From positions 1-5,710 of the forward strand of contig JBIICM010000163.1 of the NCBI GenBank assembly GCA_044238875.1: a stretch of 5,710 nt of DNA, given 5' to 3'. The position numbers and the translations under genes were made by a program. The notes under the pieces were generated by a model. It was not told where the DNA came from. It worked only from the letters and a program-made list of their open reading frames with translations, and searched no databases. This DNA is from JAIBAI01 sp044238875 (lineage in GTDB: Bacteria; Bacteroidota; Bacteroidia; M30B66). Positions 1-5,455 of the stretch are shown piece after piece (the first letter of the stretch is position 1; every line of letters starts with the position of its first letter).

Positions 1-1649
1 GCACATTTACCGGAGGTTCAGATGATGACGGGATTGATGAAATAACATTGAATCCTTCGGGTAATATTGTAACCGGAGGATGGTCAAACAGCACGAACTA
101 TCCAGTAACACCCAATGCATTCCAAACTACTCACGCCGGCGGATATGATGGACATGTAACCACCTTCGATGCCGGTGGACAAAGGCTCTGCGCAACCTAT
201 TTCGGAGGTTCTTTTCAGACCGACAACGTGTATGCTTTAACTGCCTTATCGAACGGGGATGTTGTCGTCTCAGGCAACACAGGCAGCACTCCTGCGCAAG
301 GATTTCCGATTACCCCCGGAGCTTTTCAGCCAACAAAATCGAATGGGATTGATTCATATCTGGCAAGAATTTCTGAAATACCGGAAGTGCCGAAAGCGGG
401 TTTTACAGCCGACCCCAACGCCGGATGTTCAACACCTCTGGTAGTTAATTTCACAAACACCTCAAAATCAAACAATACCTGTTACAGTAACACTACGTGG
501 AAATGGAGTTTTCCCGGGGGCAATCCTGAAACATCTACCCAGGAAACACCGGCGGCAGTAACCTATAACACTACAGGCACGTTCACCGCAACCCTCAAAG
601 TAACCAATGCCAGCGGCTCCGACAGTACATCACAAACCATTACCATTATTGTGGGAGAAGCTGTAAAAGCCGGTCCTGATAAATTCGTTTGTTTGGGCGA
701 TAGCGTGCAGCTTACAGCAACAGGTGCAGCAAGCTACACCTGGTCTCCTGCTGCCGGCCTCAGCAGTACCACTGGAGCCAGTGTATTTGCCAAACCGCTC
801 GTTACAACCAGCTATATTGTAACTGGTTCAGGCGGAGCCTGCCCTCCAACGAAGGATACGGTTATTGTAACCGTTGCCGATTCTCTTCCCGATCCCAAAA
901 TTGCAGGCAGTTCATACTGCCCCGGCAAACCTATCAATCCGCTTCAGGTAACCAATGCCGGTGACTATGCGGTAACCTGGTACACCGATGCTGCGTTGAC
1001 CAATCAGGTTGGCACAGGTGAATTTTACACGCCCACCGGCCCCGGAACATGGTATGTGATCATGAAACAAGGCGATTGTGAATCAGATGTTGCTTCATTT
1101 ACGATTCTTGAACAAACCATCGAAACCAAGCTGACAGCAAATGCGACTAGTCCTGAGTTGAAACCGTTTGAGCTGATTGCACAGAATGAAAGTCAGAATG
1201 CGGTAAACTGCTCATGGTATCTGAATGATCAGCCATTTGATTACACTGAAGGAAGTGTTTATACCATTGAAGAGGCCGGCGATTATGAATTGAAGCTGAT
1301 CTGCAAGAACGCCTCCGGCTGCGAAGATGTTGACTCATTGTCGTTTACCGTGATTGACGAGGTTGAACTCGTTATACCCAATGTTTTTACGCCTGACAAT
1401 GACACTAAAAATGATCGTTTCACTTTTACTATTACAGGTATTAAAGAAATGAAAGGCATCATATTCAACCGCTGGGGCAAAGAAGTTTACACATGGGAAG
1501 GTGTCAAAAATGAAAATTTCTGGGATGGCACGATCAACGGCGCCGAGGCCACTGATGGTGTTTATTTCTATGTGGTGGAAGCCATAGATATATTTGATAA
1601 GAAAATGACCGAAAAAGGCAGCGTTACCTTAATCAGAAGCGGGAATTAG
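1..1649 (+). CDS. Secreted multidomain protein with beta-propeller repeats, PKD/Ig-like domains and type B T9SS sorting domain (5' partial)
   Basis: The 3' part of a large cell-surface or secreted protein; the frame is open to the window edge (first full codon at 3, 548 residues visible), so the true start lies outside. Residues 1-62 and 63-125 are two related repeats sharing 'FGGS', a 'GN/GD-V-G' strand, 'TP-AFQ-T' and 'G-D', typical of SBBP beta-propeller repeats. Residues 130-216 form a PKD domain (FTNTS, WKWSFPGG, TYNTTGTFTATLKVTN). Residues 217-291, 295-370 and 375-452 look like further Ig/PKD-like modules, several with paired cysteines. Residues 456-548 match the CHU_C/type B sorting domain (VIPNVFTPDND, NRWGKEVY, FWDGTINGA, DGVYFYVVEA). 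In Bacteroidota this domain directs export by the type IX system after Sec passage, usually with surface attachment or release. Function beyond a surface or adhesive role cannot be inferred, and no catalytic domain is visible. It converges on the peptidase gene. Confidence 0.93.
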   Translation, partial: TFTGGSDDDGIDEITLNPSGNIVTGGWSNSTNYPVTPNAFQTTHAGGYDGHVTTFDAGGQRLCATYFGGSFQTDNVYALTALSNGDVVVSGNTGSTPAQGFPITPGAFQPTKSNGIDSYLARISEIPEVPKAGFTADPNAGCSTPLVVNFTNTSKSNNTCYSNTTWKWSFPGGNPETSTQETPAAVTYNTTGTFTATLKVTNASGSDSTSQTITIIVGEAVKAGPDKFVCLGDSVQLTATGAASYTWSPAAGLSSTTGASVFAKPLVTTSYIVTGSGGACPPTKDTVIVTVADSLPDPKIAGSSYCPGKPINPLQVTNAGDYAVTWYTDAALTNQVGTGEFYTPTGPGTWYVIMKQGDCESDVASFTILEQTIETKLTANATSPELKPFELIAQNESQNAVNCSWYLNDQPFDYTEGSVYTIEEAGDYELKLICKNASGCEDVDSLSFTVIDEVELVIPNVFTPDNDTKNDRFTFTITGIKEMKGIIFNRWGKEVYTWEGVKNENFWDGTINGAEATDGVYFYVVEAIDIFDKKMTEKGSVTLIRSGN

Positions 1650-1680
1650 ATTGGGTTCCGATCTGCCCCCTTAGCTAATC

Positions 1681-1705
1681 GAAGGAGGCGATTCACAGCT
1701 CCTTC
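1681..1705. terminator. Possible bidirectional hairpin between convergent genes
   Basis: GAAGGAG (1681-1687) pairs perfectly with CTCCTTC (1699-1705) around an 11-nt loop. The hairpin lies just after the secreted-protein gene (stop 1647-1649) and overlaps the last codons of the convergent peptidase gene (stop at 1693-1695). An alternative stem pairs CCCCCTT (from about 1666) with AAGGAGG, with one mismatch. Neither stem is followed by a T run on either strand, so this is not a classical intrinsic terminator. Its placement between two converging genes is the main argument for it. Confidence 0.22.
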
Positions 1706-2619
1706 ATCAGCACCTGATAAAGGCTGATCATGTTGGTAATGTCTGCCTTGTGCACTTCTTCATCGGGCGAGTGAACGTGTTTCTCCGGAGCGCCTATAAA
1801 GCACCAGTCAATGGGAAAAGGACTTTTCTGAAGTTCTGTTCCGTCGCTGCCACCTGATGATTCAACTTCAACCTGATAAGAGACTCCACTGCGGGCGGCA
1901 ATTTCAAGTATCCGGTCAATGTAACGCCTGCGCGGAATTCCGGAATCACGCAGAGAAACAACTACCCCCTTGCCGGCCTTTACGCCTTCAGTTACCCAGG
2001 TAATATCGGATATAAGGGCCTGGTAAACCTTGTATTTCCGGATCATAAATTCGGCCAGATAGCCTGCTGTACCTCCGCCATGCTCTTCCCAGCAGGTGAA
2101 AATAATCAGGCCGTCTTCAAGCGTGCGGGCCACCTCCAGCGCTGCATAAACACCGAGACGGTTATCCATGTAGGCGCATTGAATAGTATTTCTCTTGATT
2201 CTGAAATCAGGTACAAAACTCAATCTTGTACCCGGATCTGCCACTCTTTCGGCTTTTAACTTCAGCGTACCCCCCTCTCCTGCAACCAGCGTTCCGGTTA
2301 TATCACCTTTGCTGTCGGTACCTGTCAGGCGGATGCCTTTAGTGGTTGCCGGACTTCCGATGCGTACCAGTTCATTGTTGTATCTGACGGTAAACCCGAT
2401 GTTATCAAGATGCGCAAAAATGGCTGTACGGGGCTTGCCAAAAGCCAGTATTACACAATCCTGAAAACCTTCGCCTTTATGAATAACAGGCTTAACCTTC
2501 CAATGCCTGCTTTCGGTTTTTACATACTCAAGGATAAAATCACGCAGAACTCCCTCATCACCCGAGGTGGCCTGTATGCTGCAAAGTTGCCTGAGAAGAT
2601 CGATACGGACAACTCCCAT
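1693..2619 (-). CDS. M42-family (glutamyl aminopeptidase / TET-like) metallopeptidase, compact form
   Basis: A 308-residue cytoplasmic di-metal aminopeptidase of the M42 family, which trims N-terminal residues from peptides. All expected metal and catalytic positions can be placed: H70 and D72 in 'AHLDNIGF', bridging D152 in 'AYMDNRLG', catalytic E178 and ligand E179 in 'CWEEHGGG', D205 in 'ISDITWV', and H283 in 'HVHSPDEEV'. 'GGSDGTEL' (256-263) matches the family GGTD loop. 'GTRLSFVPDF' precedes the bridging Asp, as in relatives. The protein is shorter than typical M42 enzymes (about 340-360 residues), with the shortage mainly between H70 and D152, the region holding the inserted dimerisation/PDZ-like domain. 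The ATG at 2619 shares one base with the stop of the upstream gene (TGATG), which implies translational coupling; a GGGGAG lies about 11 nt upstream. Substrate preference is unknown, and cellulase-family M42 labels used in databases would be misleading. Confidence 0.88.
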   Translation of the reverse strand: MGVVRIDLLRQLCSIQATSGDEGVLRDFILEYVKTESRHWKVKPVIHKGEGFQDCVILAFGKPRTAIFAHLDNIGFTVRYNNELVRIGSPATTKGIRLTGTDSKGDITGTLVAGEGGTLKLKAERVADPGTRLSFVPDFRIKRNTIQCAYMDNRLGVYAALEVARTLEDGLIIFTCWEEHGGGTAGYLAEFMIRKYKVYQALISDITWVTEGVKAGKGVVVSLRDSGIPRRRYIDRILEIAARSGVSYQVEVESSGGSDGTELQKSPFPIDWCFIGAPEKHVHSPDEEVHKADITNMISLYQVLMKEL

Positions 2620-3161
2620 CAGGATTTTTTCTCCCCTACGAACTGATGCGCCGGATCTTTAAAAAGAATATTGAATGTGGTAAGGCTCCCATAACAGCGG
2701 GTTATGTATTGCTGAAGATCAATTTTTTCTTCATCGGTCAGCCCCTTATGGCTGTTGATGTTTTGCTCCAGTACCCTGAGTCGGTCGCGGAGCATAACGA
2801 TTTTATGAAAAAACGTTTCCAATGGAATCTCTTTGGCCTTCAGGTCCTTATCAGCCGGTTGCAGGATCATTGTTCCTCCCTGCCACCTGTCACCCAACTG
2901 AACCGTCTGCTGGATATCACTGTACTCGGTCAGTATATGGCGGAGCGTTCGTTCGAGCAAAGGCATATCCAAGGTCTCATCCGATGCTGCTGGGTCGCCA
3001 AGGTCTTCAGCAAATTCAAGGCCTTCGGTGCGTTTCGAAATATCGAGATTACCCCTGTTAGGGAAATGGATAGTGTAAAAAGTTGTGTCAACTTTTATGA
3101 CAGTTCCTTTACCATAGGTGGGATGAATGGCCGTCATCCCCTGACGAACATGAATTTCCAC
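2619..3161 (-). CDS. Conserved-looking protein of unknown function with N-terminal HPxYGxG small-barrel motif
   Basis: A 180-residue soluble protein with no signal peptide or membrane segment. Residues 6-50 read as a small beta-barrel: 'RQGMTAIHPTYGKGTVIKV', then 'FYTIHFPNRGNLDISKR'. The pattern (HP-YG-G-V, about ten residues, then V/I-x-F and a basic/hydrophobic strand) resembles the Tudor/SH3-like modules of CarD-type proteins and the UvrD/PcrA C-terminus, which bind RNA polymerase or nucleic acid. That resemblance is motif-level only. Residues 65-88 are probably helical. 'DRWQGGTMILQP' (91-102) and 'ETFFHKIVMLRDRLRVLEQNI' (two parts, 115-135) lead into a helical C-terminus (141-168) ending 'YGSLTTFNILF'. 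The start is GTG at 3161; no clear Shine-Dalgarno is seen. An in-frame ATG at residue 9 would cut into the barrel, so GTG is preferred. It lies 37 nt after metK and overlaps the peptidase gene by one base. Confidence 0.8.
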   Translation of the reverse strand: MEIHVRQGMTAIHPTYGKGTVIKVDTTFYTIHFPNRGNLDISKRTEGLEFAEDLGDPAASDETLDMPLLERTLRHILTEYSDIQQTVQLGDRWQGGTMILQPADKDLKAKEIPLETFFHKIVMLRDRLRVLEQNINSHKGLTDEEKIDLQQYITRCYGSLTTFNILFKDPAHQFVGEKKS

Positions 3162-3198
3162 AGTTGATTTATATGGTTTGCTGAATTGTCTGTCTTGT

Positions 3199-4569
3199 TC
3201 AGGCGGAGACTACTGCTTTTTTCTTCGCTGCAGGCTTTGCTTTTGCGGCGGATTTGGCTGCATCTTTTTTAGCTGGAGCCGACTTAACGGCACCCTCTGC
3301 AACTTTTGCCTTACCATTTACCTGAAAAGCCTTCTTAAATGCGTCCACATAATTCAATTCCTCCCACGGGAAAAGCTTTACCTTGATTTTTTTCTCGGTC
3401 TTCTTTCCTTTATTGAAAACCTTCACCACCTCTTTTGGTTCGCGACCCATATGGCCATAAGCAGCCGTTTCACTGTAGATGGGGGTGCGTAGCTTAAATC
3501 GCTGTTCAATGGCATATGGGCGCATATCAACCAGCTTGCCTACGGTTTCGGCAATTTGACCATCGTTAAGATTTACCTTACCTGTGCCGTAGGTGTTCAC
3601 ATATAGACCAACCGGTTCGGCCACACCAATTGCATAAGCAACCTGTACCAATACCTCATCACAGATACCGGCAGCAACTAAATTCTTGGCTATATGACGT
3701 GTTGCATAGGCTGCAGAACGGTCAACCTTGCTGGGGTCTTTACCCGAGAATGCACCTCCGCCATGAGCGCCCTTACCACCATAAGTATCAACAATAATTT
3801 TCCGTCCGGTAAGGCCGGTATCACCGTGTGGTCCGCCGATTACAAATTTTCCGGTTGGGTTCACATGGTATTTGATCTTGTTATTGAACAAGGCCTGCAC
3901 CCTTTTGGGAAGTTTCTTCAATACACGCGGAATAAGAATGTTTTTCACATCTTTAGAAATCTGCTCCTGCATTTTCTTTTCTGAGCCAAAATCGTCGTGT
4001 TGGGTCGAGATCACGATGGTGTCAATCCGCACAGGTTGATTTTGGTCATTGTACTCGATGGTTACCTGAGATTTTGCATCGGGACGCAGGTATTTTATTT
4101 GTTTGTTCTCGCGCCGGATGGCTGCCAGTTCTCGCAGCAGCAGGTGCGCCAGTTCAAGGGGCAGCGGCATGTAATTATCAGTTTCCCGGCTGGCATAACC
4201 GAACATCATACCCTGGTCACCTGCACCCTGTTTCCAGGGATCTTTCTTTTCAACGCCCTGGTTGATGTCAGCAGATTGTTCATGAATGGCAGAGAATATA
4301 CCGCAGGAATTCGCCTCGAACATATATTCTGACTTGGTATAACCGATGTTCTGAATCACTTCTCTGGCAATATCCTGCACATCGAGGTAGGCCGTTGATT
4401 TAACCTCACCGGCCAATACCACCTGACCTGTTGTCACAAGGGTTTCGCAGGCAACTTTCGATTGCGGATCAATGGCGAGAAAATGATCAATTAAGGCATC
4501 GGAAATCTGATCGGCAACTTTATCCGGATGGCCTTCTGAAACGGACTCTGATGTAAAAAGATAGGGCAT
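3199..4569 (-). CDS. metK: S-adenosylmethionine synthetase (methionine adenosyltransferase)
   Basis: Makes S-adenosylmethionine from methionine and ATP in the cytoplasm, supplying the cell's methyl donor. Visible family marks are 'SEGHPDK' (11-17, with ATP-binding H14 and metal ligand D16), 'CETLVTTG' (41-48), the gating loop before 'GAGDQGMMFGY' (115-125, signature 1), 'LRPDAKSQV' (161-169), 'GGPHGDTGLTGRK' (245-257), 'GGGAFSGKD' (270-278, signature 2), 'KVDRSAAY' and 'TAAYGHMGR' (368-376). All core residues appear intact. At 456 residues it is longer than the E. coli enzyme (384). About 22 lysine-rich residues (377-398) separate 'YGHMGR' from the terminal 'FPWEELNYVDAFKKAF', and a further Ala/Lys/Pro-rich tail occupies about 418-456. 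The ATG at 4569 gives the canonical N-terminus 'MPYLFTSESVSEGHPDK'. No Shine-Dalgarno is evident; the leader is A-rich. It is the first gene of a likely three-gene minus-strand operon. Confidence 0.98.
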   Translation of the reverse strand: MPYLFTSESVSEGHPDKVADQISDALIDHFLAIDPQSKVACETLVTTGQVVLAGEVKSTAYLDVQDIAREVIQNIGYTKSEYMFEANSCGIFSAIHEQSADINQGVEKKDPWKQGAGDQGMMFGYASRETDNYMPLPLELAHLLLRELAAIRRENKQIKYLRPDAKSQVTIEYNDQNQPVRIDTIVISTQHDDFGSEKKMQEQISKDVKNILIPRVLKKLPKRVQALFNNKIKYHVNPTGKFVIGGPHGDTGLTGRKIIVDTYGGKGAHGGGAFSGKDPSKVDRSAAYATRHIAKNLVAAGICDEVLVQVAYAIGVAEPVGLYVNTYGTGKVNLNDGQIAETVGKLVDMRPYAIEQRFKLRTPIYSETAAYGHMGREPKEVVKVFNKGKKTEKKIKVKLFPWEELNYVDAFKKAFQVNGKAKVAEGAVKSAPAKKDAAKSAAKAKPAAKKKAVVSA

Positions 4570-4570
4570 G

Positions 4571-4633
4571 ATGTTTATTTTTTTCGAAGCGAAAATAAGT
4601 AAACATCTTTTACAAAATGAAATTAATGTTTAC
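4571..4633. promoter_or_regulatory. Three ATGTTTA/TAAACAT half-sites upstream of metK
   Basis: ATGTTTA occurs at 4571-4577, its complement as GTAAACAT at 4599-4606, and ATGTTTAC at 4626-4633. The last two form a perfect 8-bp inverted repeat with a 19-nt spacer. Centres are about 29 and 27 bp apart, close to whole helical turns when compared pairwise. The cluster covers the metK leader and the presumed core promoter, so an operator or a leader RNA hairpin is possible. The sites are AT-rich and could be chance. No known regulator motif is recognised. Confidence 0.3.
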
Positions 4634-4640
4634 AGAAAGA
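4608..4640 (-). promoter_or_regulatory. Candidate metK promoter (weak match to Bacteroidota consensus)
   Basis: On the minus strand TCATTTTG (4613-4620) matches the Bacteroidota -7 box TAnnTTTG at all but one defined base. It would place transcription start roughly 35 nt before the metK ATG. The upstream -33 element is poor: TTTC rather than TTTG, with about 18 nt spacing. A second reading, TTTG (4613-4616) with TATTTTCG, has only 15 nt spacing and is less likely. Inference from consensus only. Confidence 0.22.
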
Positions 4641-4676
4641 AACAGTACCTGTATAAAGGGGGGCAACCAGCAGCGC

Positions 4677-4720
4677 CGCAATGCCGTACAGAACGATGCC
4701 ACAGCCAACGCAATGCCGTA
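4677..4720. repeat. 12-bp direct repeat, 32-bp period
   Basis: CGCAATGCCGTA occurs at 4677-4688 and again at 4709-4720, an offset of 32 bp. A degenerate partial copy (ACGATGCC) sits between them at about 4693-4700. The second copy runs almost directly into the 28-bp palindrome, which suggests that both belong to one GC-richer repeat element between the toxin gene and metK. Confidence 0.6.
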
Positions 4721-4727
4721 ACGCCGG

Positions 4728-4755
4728 GCAGAGACGCACAATTGTGCGTCTCTGC
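4728..4755. repeat. Perfect 28-bp palindrome, REP-like element
   Basis: The half-site GCAGAGACGCACAA (4728-4741) is followed immediately by its exact reverse complement (4742-4755), 14 bp per arm with no spacer. Elements built around AGAGACGC...GCGTCTCT are, from memory, frequent intergenic repeats in Bacteroidota and cyanobacterial genomes, and resemble REP sequences mobilised by RAYT/Y1-type transposases. No T run follows on either strand, so terminator activity is not obvious. It lies 57 bp beyond the toxin stop codon and 158 bp before the metK start. Confidence 0.8.
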
Positions 4756-4811
4756 AACTACCAAACTTCCGTACAAACCCAATTTTTGCCTATCGCTATT
4801 TGTAGTCGTTT

Positions 4812-5207
4812 TTAATCAAAGTTCAACAACTTCAGATTGGCAATGTGTATGAAATGTTTAATATTAAGGGTATCAAAAGTCAATCCGTTTACTATCGCTA
4901 TCGCCGCAATAAATAAATCGGGTTTGTCAATTGTCTTCCGCTTTGGCTTCAACTCCGAAACTATTCTTGCAGCTTCACGTGCAGCAAGGCTGTCGAAATC
5001 CAATACGATGATGCGAGTTAGCATTTTGTCCCAAAATTCTTTGTGCACATCAGTTGCGCCGTTATAAATTTCGAATTCTGTTATGCTCGTTATGTATATC
5101 TTTTGAAATCTACGAAAATGATGAATTAATCTTGATTTCTCTTTATCAGTTCTACGAAAATAATCAATTAGAATGGAAGTGTCTATCAATAACTTTTCGT
5201 TCTCCAT
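4812..5207 (-). CDS. vapC: VapC-like PIN-domain ribonuclease toxin
   Basis: A 131-residue cytoplasmic PIN-domain protein, the toxin half of a type II toxin-antitoxin pair; VapC toxins are Mg-dependent RNases acting on tRNA or rRNA. D9 in 'LLIDTSILIDYF', E44 in 'SITEFEIYNG' and D97 in 'DKPDLFIAAIAI' are the expected acidic metal ligands. 'TLNIKHF' followed by 'IANLKLLNF' (113-130) is the usual VapC ending, in which the fourth position is Asn (N115) rather than Asp, as in many VapCs; D112 lies nearby. Length is normal, and I see no frameshift, so it is probably active. The ATG at 5207 lies inside the antitoxin gene (22-nt overlap), preceded by AAAAGG (5217-5222) at about 9 nt, a good Shine-Dalgarno in a window where these are scarce. 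Local GC is low (hand counts: 25% over 5101-5160, 35% over 4861-4920) against about 60% in a metK sample, suggesting separate origin. The specific RNA target is unknown. Confidence 0.9.
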   Translation of the reverse strand: MENEKLLIDTSILIDYFRRTDKEKSRLIHHFRRFQKIYITSITEFEIYNGATDVHKEFWDKMLTRIIVLDFDSLAAREAARIVSELKPKRKTIDKPDLFIAAIAIVNGLTFDTLNIKHFIHIANLKLLNFD

Positions 5208-5419
5208 TCAGCTATACCTTTTCTGTTAGACTCAATCAACTTGATGTCATCCTTACTGTATACAGGTCCGTTTAGCAAAAAATCAATGAACTTATCGTTC
5301 TCCTCCGGAAATTGCGTACCACTATCCAATGCTTGCTTAAGCCTTTCTCGTTGTGCCGGAGAAAGCGCTTTAACAAGCGCCAGTAGTTCTTGAAAGGGTA
5401 TGTTAAATCTCATTTCCAT
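5186..5419 (-). CDS. Antitoxin of the VapC-like toxin (short VapB-type protein)
   Basis: A 77-residue protein directly upstream of and overlapping the PIN toxin, the usual order for an antitoxin that neutralises the toxin and represses its own promoter. 'IPFQELLALVKALSPAQRERLKQAL' (two parts, residues 7-31) predicts an amphipathic helix pair common in small Bacteroidota antitoxins (DUF2281-like style). The C-terminal 'LIESNRKGIAEWRTKSY' is basic and aromatic, as expected for a toxin-binding tail. No classical AbrB or ribbon-helix-helix motif is obvious, so DNA binding is uncertain. The ATG at 5419 gives the listed length; a second in-frame ATG at 5413 (residue 3) is equally plausible, since neither has a Shine-Dalgarno and the candidate promoter lies very close. 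The family assignment is mainly from context. Confidence 0.82.
   Translation of the reverse strand: MEMRFNIPFQELLALVKALSPAQRERLKQALDSGTQFPEENDKFIDFLLNGPVYSKDDIKLIESNRKGIAEWRTKSY
5217..5222 (-). promoter_or_regulatory. Shine-Dalgarno-like site for the toxin gene
   Basis: AAAAGG on the minus strand lies about 9 nt before the toxin ATG, within the last codons of the antitoxin. It supports the choice of 5207 as the toxin start and an internal ribosome entry within the overlap. Other genes here lack such a clear site, apart from a distant GGGGAG before the peptidase gene. Confidence 0.5.
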
Positions 5420-5423
5420 CTTA

Positions 5424-5455
5424 CAAATATGACTTTTTTTTCTTTAGAGTCCAAA
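5424..5455 (-). promoter_or_regulatory. Candidate promoter of the toxin-antitoxin pair
   Basis: On the minus strand TTTG (5452-5455), 20 nt, then CATATTTG (5424-5431) fits the Bacteroidota -33 TTTG / -7 TAnnTTTG pattern with one mismatch. If used, transcription would begin near 5417, at or inside the first antitoxin codon. This implies a leaderless message, or translation from the second ATG at 5413. Inference from consensus only. Confidence 0.35.

Noticed and set aside
48..50. TTG at 48 as the start of the first gene
   Set aside because: The frame is open to the window edge and residues before it (TFTGGSDDDGIDEI) belong to the first propeller repeat, so the gene simply enters the window.
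2646..3167. 173-codon plus-strand frame opposite the 180-aa gene
   Set aside because: It is antisense to a frame with coherent protein motifs and good operon spacing; its own translation shows no recognisable domain.
3178..4332. Several plus-strand frames opposite metK
   Set aside because: They are shadows of a certain gene, rich in Cys/Phe/His with no family signal.
4728..4755. 28-bp palindrome as an intrinsic terminator for the toxin operon
   Set aside because: No T run follows on the minus strand, and the symmetric, spacer-free form fits a dispersed repeat better.
4677..4755. CRISPR array
   Set aside because: Only two 12-bp copies exist, without the length or regularity of CRISPR repeats, and no cas genes are nearby.
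4570..4811. SAM riboswitch upstream of metK
   Set aside because: I could not recognise SAM-I or SAM-II core elements on the minus strand; the structure present is a perfect palindrome and direct repeats. A covariance-model (Infernal) scan would settle this.
4568..4852. 94-codon plus-strand frame across the metK upstream region
   Set aside because: It reads through the direct repeats and the palindrome and overlaps the toxin 3' end; its composition is that of a translated repeat.
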